In this document: piece after piece, positions 1 through 7,185 of the stretch
Position numbering within the stretch: position 1 is the first letter of the stretch
Layout: every line of letters starts with the position of its first letter
Origin: Candidatus Segatella papionis
GTDB taxonomy: Bacteria; Bacteroidota; Bacteroidia; Bacteroidales; Bacteroidaceae
Direction of reading: 5' to 3'
DNA: 7,407 nucleotides
Assembly (NCBI GenBank): GCA_002297965.1
Contig: DBLF01000097.1
Span: 3,578-10,984 of the forward strand
Notes under the pieces: generated by a model
What the model was told of the DNA's origin: nothing
What the model saw: the letters and a program-made list of their open reading frames with translations, nothing else
The model's database searches: none
Position numbers and translations under genes: made by a program

Positions 1-204
1 GAGGACAAGGTATTCCACAAAGCTACTGCCAAGCACTTCTGGCAGGAAGGCGGCAACGACGGATGGAACGAATGCATCATCGTAACCAGCCCTGAGGTGA
101 AGAAGCCAGTGGCACTGCGCTACTGCTTCCGCAACTTCCAGCTCGGCAACATGGCAAACGCCGGCGGCCTGCCTCTATTCCCTTTCAGAACAGACAATTG
201 GTAA
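1..204 (+). CDS. Sialate O-acetylesterase-like protein, C-terminal fragment (5' end outside window)
   Basis: Frame 1 is open from the first base to a TAA at 202-204, giving the last 67 residues of a longer protein. The tail contains a Trp-Asn-Glu segment, then KKPVALRYCFRNF, and ends GLPLFPFRTDNW. This closely resembles the end of sialate O-acetylesterases of the SGNH hydrolase superfamily, which typically finish with a beta-rich segment of the form KPVAVRYAW... and GLPASPFRTD. Such enzymes remove O-acetyl groups from sialic acids or, in gut Bacteroidetes, from other acetylated glycans, usually in the periplasm. The catalytic Ser and the Asp-His pair lie upstream of the window, so activity and signal peptide cannot be judged. 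The family call rests on the C-terminal signature only; another carbohydrate esterase with the same tail is possible. Confidence 0.72.
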   Translation, partial: EDKVFHKATAKHFWQEGGNDGWNECIIVTSPEVKKPVALRYCFRNFQLGNMANAGGLPLFPFRTDNW

Positions 205-218
205 TAACATCATCACAG

Positions 219-252
219 AATCGGTCGGTCTTACCCAAAGAACCGGCCGATT
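219..252 (+). terminator. Hairpin terminator after the esterase gene
   Basis: An 11-bp stem pairs 219-229 (AATCGGTCGGT) with 242-252 (ACCGGCCGATT), with one G-U wobble and a 12-nt loop. It starts 14 bp after the esterase stop codon. The following bases are only moderately T-rich (TGCATTCT), so it is a credible but not ideal intrinsic terminator. Its position suggests that the NUDIX gene downstream is a separate transcription unit. Confidence 0.6.
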
Positions 253-290
253 TGCATTCTATATAGAAATCAATCATCAAGCTAGCTATT

Positions 291-824
291 ATGAGTCACG
301 TCTTAGAAAAATTCAAATTCTGCCCAGTATGCGGTTCTAACCATTTCGAAGAGAACAACATCAAGAGCAAAAAGTGCCGCGACTGCGGTTTCACCTATTA
401 TCTCAACCCCAGCAGCGCCACCGTAGCCTTCATCCTCAACGAGAAAGACGAGATGCTGGTAGTACGTCGCAAGAACGAACCAGCCAAAGGAACCCTCGAC
501 CTGCCGGGCGGTTTCGTAGATATGGACGAGACAGGCGAAGAAGGCGTGATGAGAGAAGTGAAAGAAGAAACCGGACTAGACGCTACCGAGGTGAGCTACC
601 AGTTCAGCATCCCCAACCTCTACCTCTACTCCGGATTCTTGGTGCACACCCTCGACATGTTCTACATCGTCAAGGCAAAAGATCTCTCACACGTACAAGC
701 GATGGACGATGCCGAGGAGTCGTATTGGATTCCTCTCGCCGACATCCATCCCGAGGAATTTGGATTGGGTTCCATCCGCCAAGGAGTGACTAAATTTCTC
801 GCAAAACATAAGTCAAAGGAATGA
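291..824 (+). CDS. Zinc-ribbon NUDIX hydrolase
   Basis: This 177-residue protein should hydrolyse a nucleoside diphosphate linked to another moiety, in the cytoplasm. An N-terminal zinc ribbon is formed by C11-x2-C14 and C29-x2-C32. The NUDIX domain follows, with a perfect box at about residues 74-96: G74, five residues, E80, seven residues, then R88-E-V-x-E-E-x-G-L96. The residues E89, E92 and E93 are the usual metal ligands. The layout of zinc ribbon plus NUDIX recalls NudC NADH pyrophosphatase, but the SQPWPFPxS signature that marks NudC after the box is absent and the protein is much shorter than NudC, so NADH should not be assumed as substrate. The ATG at 291 sits just before the ribbon and leaves no room for a missing domain. 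The gene stands alone between a terminator and the topA promoter region. The family call is firm; the substrate is unknown. Confidence 0.9.
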   Translation: MSHVLEKFKFCPVCGSNHFEENNIKSKKCRDCGFTYYLNPSSATVAFILNEKDEMLVVRRKNEPAKGTLDLPGGFVDMDETGEEGVMREVKEETGLDATEVSYQFSIPNLYLYSGFLVHTLDMFYIVKAKDLSHVQAMDDAEESYWIPLADIHPEEFGLGSIRQGVTKFLAKHKSKE

Positions 825-893
825 AAATGCCTCACAAACATTTAAAAAACTAAAAAAATAGCTATATAATAAGGTATAAGCAAAAAGTTTATT

Positions 894-901
894 TACTTTT
901 G
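894..901 (+). promoter_or_regulatory. Probable -7 promoter element for topA
   Basis: The octamer TACTTTTG matches the Bacteroidetes primary-sigma -7 consensus TAnnTTTG exactly and lies 29 bp before the topA start codon, in the AT-rich gap 825-930. Transcription would start near 906-910, leaving a leader of roughly 20-25 nt. No clear TTTG-type -33 element is seen at the expected spacing, so this is a partial match. The rest of the gap holds no gene, and I see no convincing terminator for the NUDIX gene. Confidence 0.5.
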
Positions 902-930
902 CACACCAAAAAGAAATTGTATATAAGCTT

Positions 931-3258
931 ATGCAAGAAAATTTAGTTATCGTCGAGAGCCCTGCGAAGGCTAAGAAAATCGAAGAGTTTTTAGGAAAAG
1001 ACTTCAAAGTGATGTCTTCCTATGGTCACATCCGCGACCTGAAGAAGAAGGAACTCAGTATAGACGAGAAGACCATGGAACCTTGCTATGAGATTCCAGA
1101 GGAGAAAAAGAAGCTCGTCACAGAATTAAAATCAAATGCGAAGCAAGCCAAGAAGATTTGGTTGGCATCCGATGAGGACCGCGAGGGAGAGGCCATCAGC
1201 TGGCACCTTTGCGAAGTACTCGGATTGGATGAGGCGAAAACAAGCCGTATCGTATTCCACGAGATTACCAAGCCTGCCATCTTGGATGCCATCGAGCACC
1301 CACGCCACCTGGACATGAACCTTGTGAATGCCCAGCAGGCACGCCGTGTACTCGATCGCATCGTGGGTTTCAAGCTCTCCCCAGTACTTTGGAGAAAAGT
1401 GAAGCCTGCGCTCTCTGCCGGTCGTGTGCAGAGTGTTGCCGTGCGACTGATTGTGGAACGAGAGCGAGAGGTCCAGAAGTTTAAGAGCGAGCCATATTAT
1501 CGCGTCAATGCCGTGTTTGCCCTTATCGGTGAATCAGGCAACGCCACTGAAGTAAAGGCTGAGCTCGACCAGCGCTTCAAGACCCATAAGGAAGTGGAAG
1601 CTTTCCTGGAGAAGTGTAAGAATGCGAAATTCACCGTAGAATCGGTGAACAAGAAGCCACTGAAGCGCACTCCAGCTCCACCTTTCACCACCTCTACCCT
1701 ACAGCAGGAAGCAGCCCGCAAGCTGGGCTTCACCGTAAGCCAAACCATGATGGTGGCACAAAAACTATACGAAAGCGGACAGATTACCTACATGCGTACC
1801 GATAGCGTAAACCTCTCTACCCTTTGCACCAATGCCAGCAAAGACGAGATTATCAAGGTTTATGGCAGGGAATACAGCAAGCCACGCGCTTTCCATACAA
1901 GTTCAAAAGGTGCACAGGAAGCCCATGAGGCCATCCGACCTACCTACATGAGCCAATCGAGCATCGACGGTTCCAATCAGGAAAAGCGCCTGTACGAACT
2001 TATCTGGAAACGCACCATCGCATCGCAGATGGCAGACGCACAGATAGAGAAGACCAGCATCAACATCACCATCGACAACACGGAAGAGAAGTTTGTCGCC
2101 AATGGAGAAGTTGTAGTTTTCGAAGGTTTCCTCAAAGTCTATCACGAGTCAACCGACGAGGACGAAAGTGCCGAGGACGCAGCTCACCTACTGCCTTCGA
2201 TGAAGGAGGGAGACCAGTTGCAACGCCGCGAGATTACCGCCATAGAAAGATATTCACTGGCTCCAGCAAGATACACAGAAGCTAGCTTGGTGAAAAAACT
2301 GGAAGACCTCGGCATCGGCCGACCATCTACATACGCTCCAACCATCAGTACCATCCAGCAACGTGAATACGTAGTAAAGGGCGACAAACAGGGCGAAGAG
2401 CGCAGCTACACCGTAGATTCGCTGAAAGGAATCCAGGTGACACAGAAGGTGAAGAAGGAATTGGCTGGCTCGGAGAAGGGCAAGCTCCTCCCAACCGACA
2501 TCGGCATCGTGGTAAACGACTTCTTGATGGACAACTTCCCAAACATCATGGACTATAACTTCACGGCAAACGTGGAAAAGAAATTCGATGACATCGCCGA
2601 AGGAAAGACTGAATGGACTAAGTGGATGAAGGACTTCGACAAGGGCTTTGAGCCTGAGGTGAAAGAAGTGATGAATTCCCGCAACGTACACAAAGCTGGC
2701 GAGCGAGAGCTGGGTAAAGACCCTAAGAGCGGTCGCCCTGTGTTCGTCAAAATCGGTCGCTTCGGTCCTGTGGCACAAATTGGTTCTGCCGAGGACGAGG
2801 ACAAGCCACAGTTTGCCCAGTTGCCAGCCGACAAGAGCATCGAGACCATCACCCTGGAAGAGGCATTGGAACTCTTCAAGTTGCCTCGTGAAGTGGGAGA
2901 ATTCGAAGGCTCCACCGTCACTATCGGCGCAGGTCGCTTCGGTCCATACGTGCTCCACAACCGCAAATATGTGTCAATCCCTAAGGAAATAAACCCTATG
3001 ACCATCACATTGGAGCAGGCTGTGGAACTCATCAACGAGAAACGCTCCAAAGAGCAGAAACGACACCTCAAGGCTTTCAAGGAAGACGACAAGTTGGAAC
3101 TCCTCAATGGTCGTTACGGCCCATACATCGCCTACGATGGTAAGAACTATCGCATTCCGAAGGCAAAGCAAGAGAACGCAGAAGCTCTCACCTACGATGA
3201 GTGCATGACCATCATCAAGGAGCAGCCTGAGCCAAAAACAAGAGGTCGAAAGAAATAA
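931..3258 (+). CDS. topA: DNA topoisomerase I (type IA, omega protein)
   Basis: This 775-residue enzyme relaxes negative supercoils by cutting one DNA strand through a 5'-phosphotyrosine. The N-terminal TOPRIM domain shows VIVESPAKAKK with E9 and the acidic triad D81-E-D83-R-E85 for Mg2+. The catalytic tyrosine is Y287 in the ITYMRTDS motif, with R289 two residues on. After the core, at about residue 600 onward, come three short repeats with a G-R-[FY]-G-P core (around residues 609-613, 668-672 and 727-731). These resemble the topoisomerase C-terminal repeats found in bacteria whose TopA lacks the zinc ribbons of the E. coli enzyme; no CxxC pairs are present here. The protein ends in a basic RGRKK tail suited to DNA contact. 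The chosen ATG starts directly before the TOPRIM strand and follows a good -7 element. It is the first gene of a probable topA-aroK-speA-argB operon. Confidence 0.97.
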   Translation: MQENLVIVESPAKAKKIEEFLGKDFKVMSSYGHIRDLKKKELSIDEKTMEPCYEIPEEKKKLVTELKSNAKQAKKIWLASDEDREGEAISWHLCEVLGLDEAKTSRIVFHEITKPAILDAIEHPRHLDMNLVNAQQARRVLDRIVGFKLSPVLWRKVKPALSAGRVQSVAVRLIVEREREVQKFKSEPYYRVNAVFALIGESGNATEVKAELDQRFKTHKEVEAFLEKCKNAKFTVESVNKKPLKRTPAPPFTTSTLQQEAARKLGFTVSQTMMVAQKLYESGQITYMRTDSVNLSTLCTNASKDEIIKVYGREYSKPRAFHTSSKGAQEAHEAIRPTYMSQSSIDGSNQEKRLYELIWKRTIASQMADAQIEKTSINITIDNTEEKFVANGEVVVFEGFLKVYHESTDEDESAEDAAHLLPSMKEGDQLQRREITAIERYSLAPARYTEASLVKKLEDLGIGRPSTYAPTISTIQQREYVVKGDKQGEERSYTVDSLKGIQVTQKVKKELAGSEKGKLLPTDIGIVVNDFLMDNFPNIMDYNFTANVEKKFDDIAEGKTEWTKWMKDFDKGFEPEVKEVMNSRNVHKAGERELGKDPKSGRPVFVKIGRFGPVAQIGSAEDEDKPQFAQLPADKSIETITLEEALELFKLPREVGEFEGSTVTIGAGRFGPYVLHNRKYVSIPKEINPMTITLEQAVELINEKRSKEQKRHLKAFKEDDKLELLNGRYGPYIAYDGKNYRIPKAKQENAEALTYDECMTIIKEQPEPKTRGRKK

Positions 3259-3272
3259 ATTACAAGATAAGA

Positions 3273-3800
3273 ATGAAGTCAATCATCATCATTGGATATA
3301 TGGGAGCCGGCAAGACGACCGTCGGCAAGGCCCTCGCCAAGGAACTTGGCGTGATGTTCTACGACCTCGACTGGTATATCGAGAGTCGTATGCACAAAAC
3401 CGTGAAGCAAATCTTCGACGAAGTGGGCGAAGACGGATTCCGCCAAATTGAGCACAACATGCTCCACGAGGTGGCAGAGTTTGAGAACGTAGTGGTTAGC
3501 TGTGGCGGAGGAACACCTTGTTTCTTCGACAATATGGACTATATGAACCAGTCGGGCGACACCATCTATCTAAAGGCTTCTCCCGAAACCCTGTACGAAC
3601 ACCTCAAGATGGGCAAGGGCGTGCGCCCACTGTTGCTCAACAAGACTCCCGAGGAAGTGCAAGTGTTCATCCGTGAGCAGCTCAAACAGCGAGAGCCGTT
3701 CTACGAGAAAGCCAAGCACATCATCGACATCAATGTGATGGATAACTTCGACAAAATCAACCATACCGTACAGGAGGTTCGCAACCTGCTGAACGTATAG
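3273..3800 (+). CDS. aroK: Shikimate kinase
   Basis: This 175-residue cytoplasmic enzyme phosphorylates shikimate at the 3-hydroxyl with ATP, a late step of the chorismate pathway to aromatic amino acids. The Walker A loop is G8-Y-M-G-A-G-K14-T15. Shikimate and Mg2+ binding residues are visible as D31 and D33 (YDLDW), R57 in GFRQIE, and the G78-G79-G80 motif. The lid contains R118 (GVRPLL), and R140 (QREPFY) matches the conserved C-terminal substrate arginine. Length is typical for the family. It begins 14 bp after topA and is followed by speA after 36 bp with no terminator in either gap, so co-transcription is likely. A gluconate kinase is excluded by the DxD, GGG and RPLL set. Confidence 0.96.
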   Translation: MKSIIIIGYMGAGKTTVGKALAKELGVMFYDLDWYIESRMHKTVKQIFDEVGEDGFRQIEHNMLHEVAEFENVVVSCGGGTPCFFDNMDYMNQSGDTIYLKASPETLYEHLKMGKGVRPLLLNKTPEEVQVFIREQLKQREPFYEKAKHIIDINVMDNFDKINHTVQEVRNLLNV

Positions 3801-3836
3801 CAAAACTTTTTAGCAAGACAAAGAAAAGAACAGAAA

Positions 3837-5729
3837 ATGAAGAAATGGACTATTGAAGACTCGAAGGAGCTCTACAACATCTGTGGTTGGGGCACCTCTT
3901 ACTTTGGCATCAACGACAAGGGTGATGTCTATGTAACTCCATGCAAGGACAACACGCAGATAGACCTGCGCGACATCATGGACGAGTTGGCACTACGAGA
4001 CATCAACGCTCCCGTATTGCTCCGTTTCCCAGACATCCTCGACAACCGCATCGAGAAGACAGCCAGCTGTTTTCACAAAGCCAAGGAAGAGTATGGATAC
4101 AAGGGAGAAAACTTTGTCATCTACCCTATCAAGGTAAACCAGATGCAGCCTGTCGTGGAAGAAATCATCTCTCATGGCAAGAAGTTCAACCTCGGACTGG
4201 AGGCTGGCTCCAAGCCAGAGCTTCACGCCGTCATCGCCGTGCAGGCACAGAGCGACTCGCTCATCATCTGCAACGGCTACAAGGATGAGAGTTACATCGA
4301 ACTTGCCTTGCTAGCACAAAAAATGGGCAAGCGCATCTTCATCGTGGTAGAAAAGCTCAACGAGCTCGACATCATCGCCAAGGTGGCGAAGAAGCTCAAC
4401 GTAAAGCCAAACATCGGCATCCGCATCAAGCTTGCCTCATCAGGCTCCGGCAAATGGGCTGAGAGCGGCGGCGACGCCTCTAAGTTTGGCTTGACCAGCG
4501 CCGAGCTGCTCACCGCCCTCAACAAGATAGAGGAGATGGGCTTCCACGACTGCTTGCGTCTTATCCACTTCCACATCGGAAGCCAGATTACCAAGATTCG
4601 CCGCATCCAGACCGCCCTTCGCGAGGCTGCACAGTTCTACATCAACCTCCACAAGATGGGCTACAATGTAGATTTCGTGGATTGCGGTGGTGGTCTCGGC
4701 GTGGATTACGACGGTACCCGCTCCTCTAGCAGTGAAAGTTCCGTAAACTACTCCATCCAGGAGTATGTGAACGACTGCGTCTATACATTCGTGGAGGCAG
4801 CCAACAAAAACAACATCGAGCATCCTAACCTCATCACCGAGAGCGGTCGCTCCCTGTCTGCCCACCACTCCGTATTGGTTATCGACGTATTGGAGACCGC
4901 TTCCCTGCCAGAGATGCCTGAGGAATTCGAGGCAAAGGAGACCGACCATCAGCTGGTAAAAGACCTCTATGAGATTTGGGACAACCTGAACCCTCGCAAC
5001 ATGTTGGAGGACTGGCACGATGCAGAGCAAATCCGTGACGAGGCATTGCAGCTCTTCTCCCATGGCATCGTAGATTTGAAGACCCGTGCCGAGATCGAGG
5101 CTATGTATTGGAGCGTTTGCCATGAAATCAACAGTCTCGCCAAACACATGAAGCACGTGCCTGAGGAATTGAGAGGTCTCGACAAGCTTCTTGCCGACAA
5201 GTATTTCTGCAACTTCTCCCTGTTCCAGAGCTTGCCAGACAGTTGGGCCATCGACCAGCTCTTCCCTATCATGCCTATCCAGCGCTTGGACGAGCGTCCT
5301 ACCCGCAACGCCACCTTGCAGGACATCACCTGCGATAGCGACGGCAAGATAGCCAACTTTGTGACCGATGGTCATATCGGCAATGTGCTCCCACTCCATC
5401 CTTTGAAGAAAAATGAGCCATACTATCTAGGAGTGTTCCTTGTAGGTGCTTACCAAGAGATTCTCGGCGACATGCACAACCTCTTCGGCGACACCAACGC
5501 CGCCCATATCTCTGTGAAGGATGGCAAGTACAACATCGACCAGATATTCGACGGCGAGACCGTAGAGGAAGTATTGGATTACGTGCAGTATAACCCAAAG
5601 AAACTCGTAAGACAGCTAGAGCAGTGGGTAACCAAGAGCGTGAAAGAAGGCAAGATTTCGCTCGATGAGGGCAAGGAGTTCCTGGGAACCTACAGAAATG
5701 GTCTCTTCGGATACACTTATCTTCAATAA
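3837..5729 (+). CDS. speA: Biosynthetic arginine decarboxylase
   Basis: This 630-residue enzyme converts L-arginine to agmatine and CO2 using pyridoxal phosphate, the first step of the agmatine route to putrescine and spermidine. It has the alanine-racemase-type fold III of the SpeA family. The PLP lysine is K99 in YPIKVNQ. The glycine loop that holds the PLP phosphate is at about residues 282-288 (DCGGGLG), followed by VDYDGT, and ESGR (335-338) also belongs to the cofactor site. The C-terminal domain supplies C499 in the ITCDSDGKI motif, the partner-subunit catalytic cysteine of this family. Length is close to that of E. coli SpeA. The start at MKKWTIEDS leads at once into the conserved ICGWGTSYFGIN segment. 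Diaminopimelate and ornithine decarboxylases are much shorter. It lies between aroK and argB with short gaps. Confidence 0.97.
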   Translation: MKKWTIEDSKELYNICGWGTSYFGINDKGDVYVTPCKDNTQIDLRDIMDELALRDINAPVLLRFPDILDNRIEKTASCFHKAKEEYGYKGENFVIYPIKVNQMQPVVEEIISHGKKFNLGLEAGSKPELHAVIAVQAQSDSLIICNGYKDESYIELALLAQKMGKRIFIVVEKLNELDIIAKVAKKLNVKPNIGIRIKLASSGSGKWAESGGDASKFGLTSAELLTALNKIEEMGFHDCLRLIHFHIGSQITKIRRIQTALREAAQFYINLHKMGYNVDFVDCGGGLGVDYDGTRSSSSESSVNYSIQEYVNDCVYTFVEAANKNNIEHPNLITESGRSLSAHHSVLVIDVLETASLPEMPEEFEAKETDHQLVKDLYEIWDNLNPRNMLEDWHDAEQIRDEALQLFSHGIVDLKTRAEIEAMYWSVCHEINSLAKHMKHVPEELRGLDKLLADKYFCNFSLFQSLPDSWAIDQLFPIMPIQRLDERPTRNATLQDITCDSDGKIANFVTDGHIGNVLPLHPLKKNEPYYLGVFLVGAYQEILGDMHNLFGDTNAAHISVKDGKYNIDQIFDGETVEEVLDYVQYNPKKLVRQLEQWVTKSVKEGKISLDEGKEFLGTYRNGLFGYTYLQ

Positions 5730-5761
5730 ACATCAAACACTACACATTAAACATTATAAGG

Positions 5762-6532
5762 ATGGAAAAAGTAACAGTAGTAAAGGTGGGCGGTGCCATC
5801 GTTGAGGACAGCGAAAAGTTGGCACAGCTCCTGAAAGATTTCGCAGCCATTCCTGGCAAGAAAGTGTTGGTACACGGCGGTGGTCGCCGTGCCACCAAGG
5901 TAGCCGCTGCCCTCGGCATTGAGAGCAAGATGGTGAATGGTCGCCGTATCACCGACGCAGATATGTTGGAAGTGGTAACCATGGTTTATGGTGGTTTGGT
6001 CAACAAGAACCTTGTTGCCAAACTCCAGGCTAACGGCGTGAACGCCCTAGGCTTGACCGGTGCCGACATGGACGTGATCCATAGCCACAAGCGCCCTCTG
6101 AAGGATGGCGTTGACTTCGGATTCGTAGGCGACGTAGAGCGTGCAGACGGCAAGATGCTCCAGACATTGATTGACGAGGGAATCACCCCCGTAATGGCTC
6201 CACTGACCCACGATGGCAAGGGCAACATCCTCAACACCAACGCCGACACCATCGCCAGCGAGACAGCCAAAGCTTTGGCTCCTTACTACGACGTAACATT
6301 GATTTATAGTTTTGAAAAGAAAGGCGTGCTCAGTAATCCTGACGATGACGACAGCGTGATTCCAGTGATTACCCATGCCGATTTTGAGAGATACAAGGCA
6401 GACGGCACCGTGGCTGGTGGTATGATCCCTAAGTTGGAGAATGCCCTGGCAGCCATCGACGCTGGCGTGAAAGAGGTAATCATCACCCTCGCTACCGCCA
6501 TCGACGGAAAGCACGGAACCGTGATTAAATAA
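5762..6532 (+). CDS. argB: Acetylglutamate kinase (possibly N-succinylglutamate kinase)
   Basis: This 256-residue amino-acid kinase phosphorylates the gamma-carboxyl of an N-acylated glutamate, the second step of arginine synthesis. Key elements are K8 with G10-G11 (VKVGGA), the H38-G-G-G41 loop, R62 in NGRRITD, N158 and D162 in the NTNAD motif, and K224 in GGMIPKLENAL. The protein begins directly at the first beta strand and lacks the extra N-terminal helix of hexameric, arginine-inhibited forms, so it resembles the dimeric, arginine-insensitive E. coli type (inference). In Bacteroides fragilis the ornithine stage uses N-succinyl compounds, so this kinase may act on N-succinylglutamate; the sequence alone does not settle it. 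It starts 32 bp after speA. AAGG immediately before the ATG is too close to act as a standard Shine-Dalgarno. It is the last gene of the run. Confidence 0.92.
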   Translation: MEKVTVVKVGGAIVEDSEKLAQLLKDFAAIPGKKVLVHGGGRRATKVAAALGIESKMVNGRRITDADMLEVVTMVYGGLVNKNLVAKLQANGVNALGLTGADMDVIHSHKRPLKDGVDFGFVGDVERADGKMLQTLIDEGITPVMAPLTHDGKGNILNTNADTIASETAKALAPYYDVTLIYSFEKKGVLSNPDDDDSVIPVITHADFERYKADGTVAGGMIPKLENALAAIDAGVKEVIITLATAIDGKHGTVIK

Positions 6533-6554
6533 TTAAATAAGTAGAGAAGCCAAA

Positions 6555-6578
6555 GTCTTCCCCCCAACGGGGGAAGAC
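6555..6578 (+). terminator. Strong GC-rich hairpin terminator after argB
   Basis: A perfect 10-bp stem pairs 6555-6564 (GTCTTCCCCC) with 6569-6578 (GGGGGAAGAC) around a 4-nt loop CAAC. It starts 22 bp after the argB stop codon and is followed by ACTCTTTATTTG, a T-rich tail. This is the clearest intrinsic terminator in the window and marks the 3' end of the topA-to-argB run. The rest of the 137-bp gap (6533-6669) holds no gene; the sigma-factor promoter should lie in about 6580-6660 but no element is convincing. Confidence 0.82.
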
Positions 6579-6669
6579 ACTCTTTATTTGTTAGAGATTG
6601 TTAAATAATAAGTTTTTTACTGTTGGCTTGTAACTTTCTTGCAAGTCACTCGTCATTGATTATAGAGGG

Positions 6670-7185
6670 ATGAAAGAAATCAGTTTCCGAAACGATGTTT
6701 TGCCACTGAAGAACAAACTCTTCAGATTGGCTTTGCGCATTACTCTCAACCGAGAGGAAGCAGAGGATGTCGTGCAGGACACCCTGATAAAAGTCTGGAA
6801 CGCCCGCGACAAATGGCAGGAGCTAGACTCCATCGAGGCCTACAGCCTCACCATCGCCCGCAACCTTTCGCTCGACCGCATCAAGAAGATGGACAATCAG
6901 AATGATTCGCTGGAAGAGCAGAAGGTGGAAAGACTAGACGAAAGCTCATCCACTCCATCCGAACGAATGATTCAGAAAGACAAACTGGACATCGTGAGGA
7001 ACATCATCAACGAGTTGCCTGAGAAACAACGCAGTTGCCTGCAACTTCGAGACATCGAAGGAAAATCCTACAAGGAAATAGCAAGCATCCTCGAAATCAC
7101 CGAAGACCAAGTCAAGGTGAATATCTTCAGGGCTCGACAAACAGTAAAACAAAGATTTCAACAATTCGACAGATATGGATTATAA
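6670..7185 (+). CDS. ECF-type RNA polymerase sigma factor (sigma-70 family)
   Basis: This 171-residue protein has only sigma regions 2 and 4, the layout of extracytoplasmic-function sigma factors that direct RNA polymerase to a specific promoter set. Region 2 spans about residues 14-73 and includes REEAEDVVQDTLIKVW (28-43), the core-polymerase contact, and AYSLTIARNLSLDRIKK (57-73), the -10 recognition and melting segment. An acidic, Ser-rich linker runs from about 74 to 105. Region 4 (about 109-165) has LPEKQRSCLQLRDIEG and a helix-turn-helix at about 133-156 (SYKEIASIL...VKVNIFRAR). It follows the argB terminator after about 90 bp, so it probably has its own promoter. Its last 11 bp overlap the start of the next gene, implying translational coupling. 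The regulon and signal cannot be read from the sequence. Confidence 0.93.
   Translation: MKEISFRNDVLPLKNKLFRLALRITLNREEAEDVVQDTLIKVWNARDKWQELDSIEAYSLTIARNLSLDRIKKMDNQNDSLEEQKVERLDESSSTPSERMIQKDKLDIVRNIINELPEKQRSCLQLRDIEGKSYKEIASILEITEDQVKVNIFRARQTVKQRFQQFDRYGL

Noticed and set aside
825..860. AAATG...CATTT hairpin after the NUDIX gene as terminator
   Set aside because: Only a 5-bp AT-rich stem, too weak to support a terminator call.
2254..2958. 234-codon open frame on the minus strand opposite topA
   Set aside because: Fully covered by topA, which has clear motifs. The antisense translation is rich in Phe, His and Val as expected for the complement of a Glu- and Lys-rich protein.
3801..3836. 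CTTTTT run after aroK as a terminator
   Set aside because: No stem precedes it and the gap is short, which fits continued transcription into speA.
4440..5399. 319-codon open frame on the minus strand opposite speA
   Set aside because: It lies wholly inside a confidently identified gene, its translation shows no recognisable domain, and long antisense frames arise from the codon bias of such genes.
6618..6638. TACTGTTG (6618-6625) and TAACTTTC (6631-6638) as -7 elements for the sigma factor
   Set aside because: Each has one mismatch to TAnnTTTG, and no TTTG element sits at the expected 19-21 bp spacing, so neither could be chosen with confidence.
6627..6648. CTTG...CTTGCAAG inverted repeat ahead of the sigma gene as an operator
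   Set aside because: The arms are only four bases apart from a self-complementary octamer, which is common by chance.
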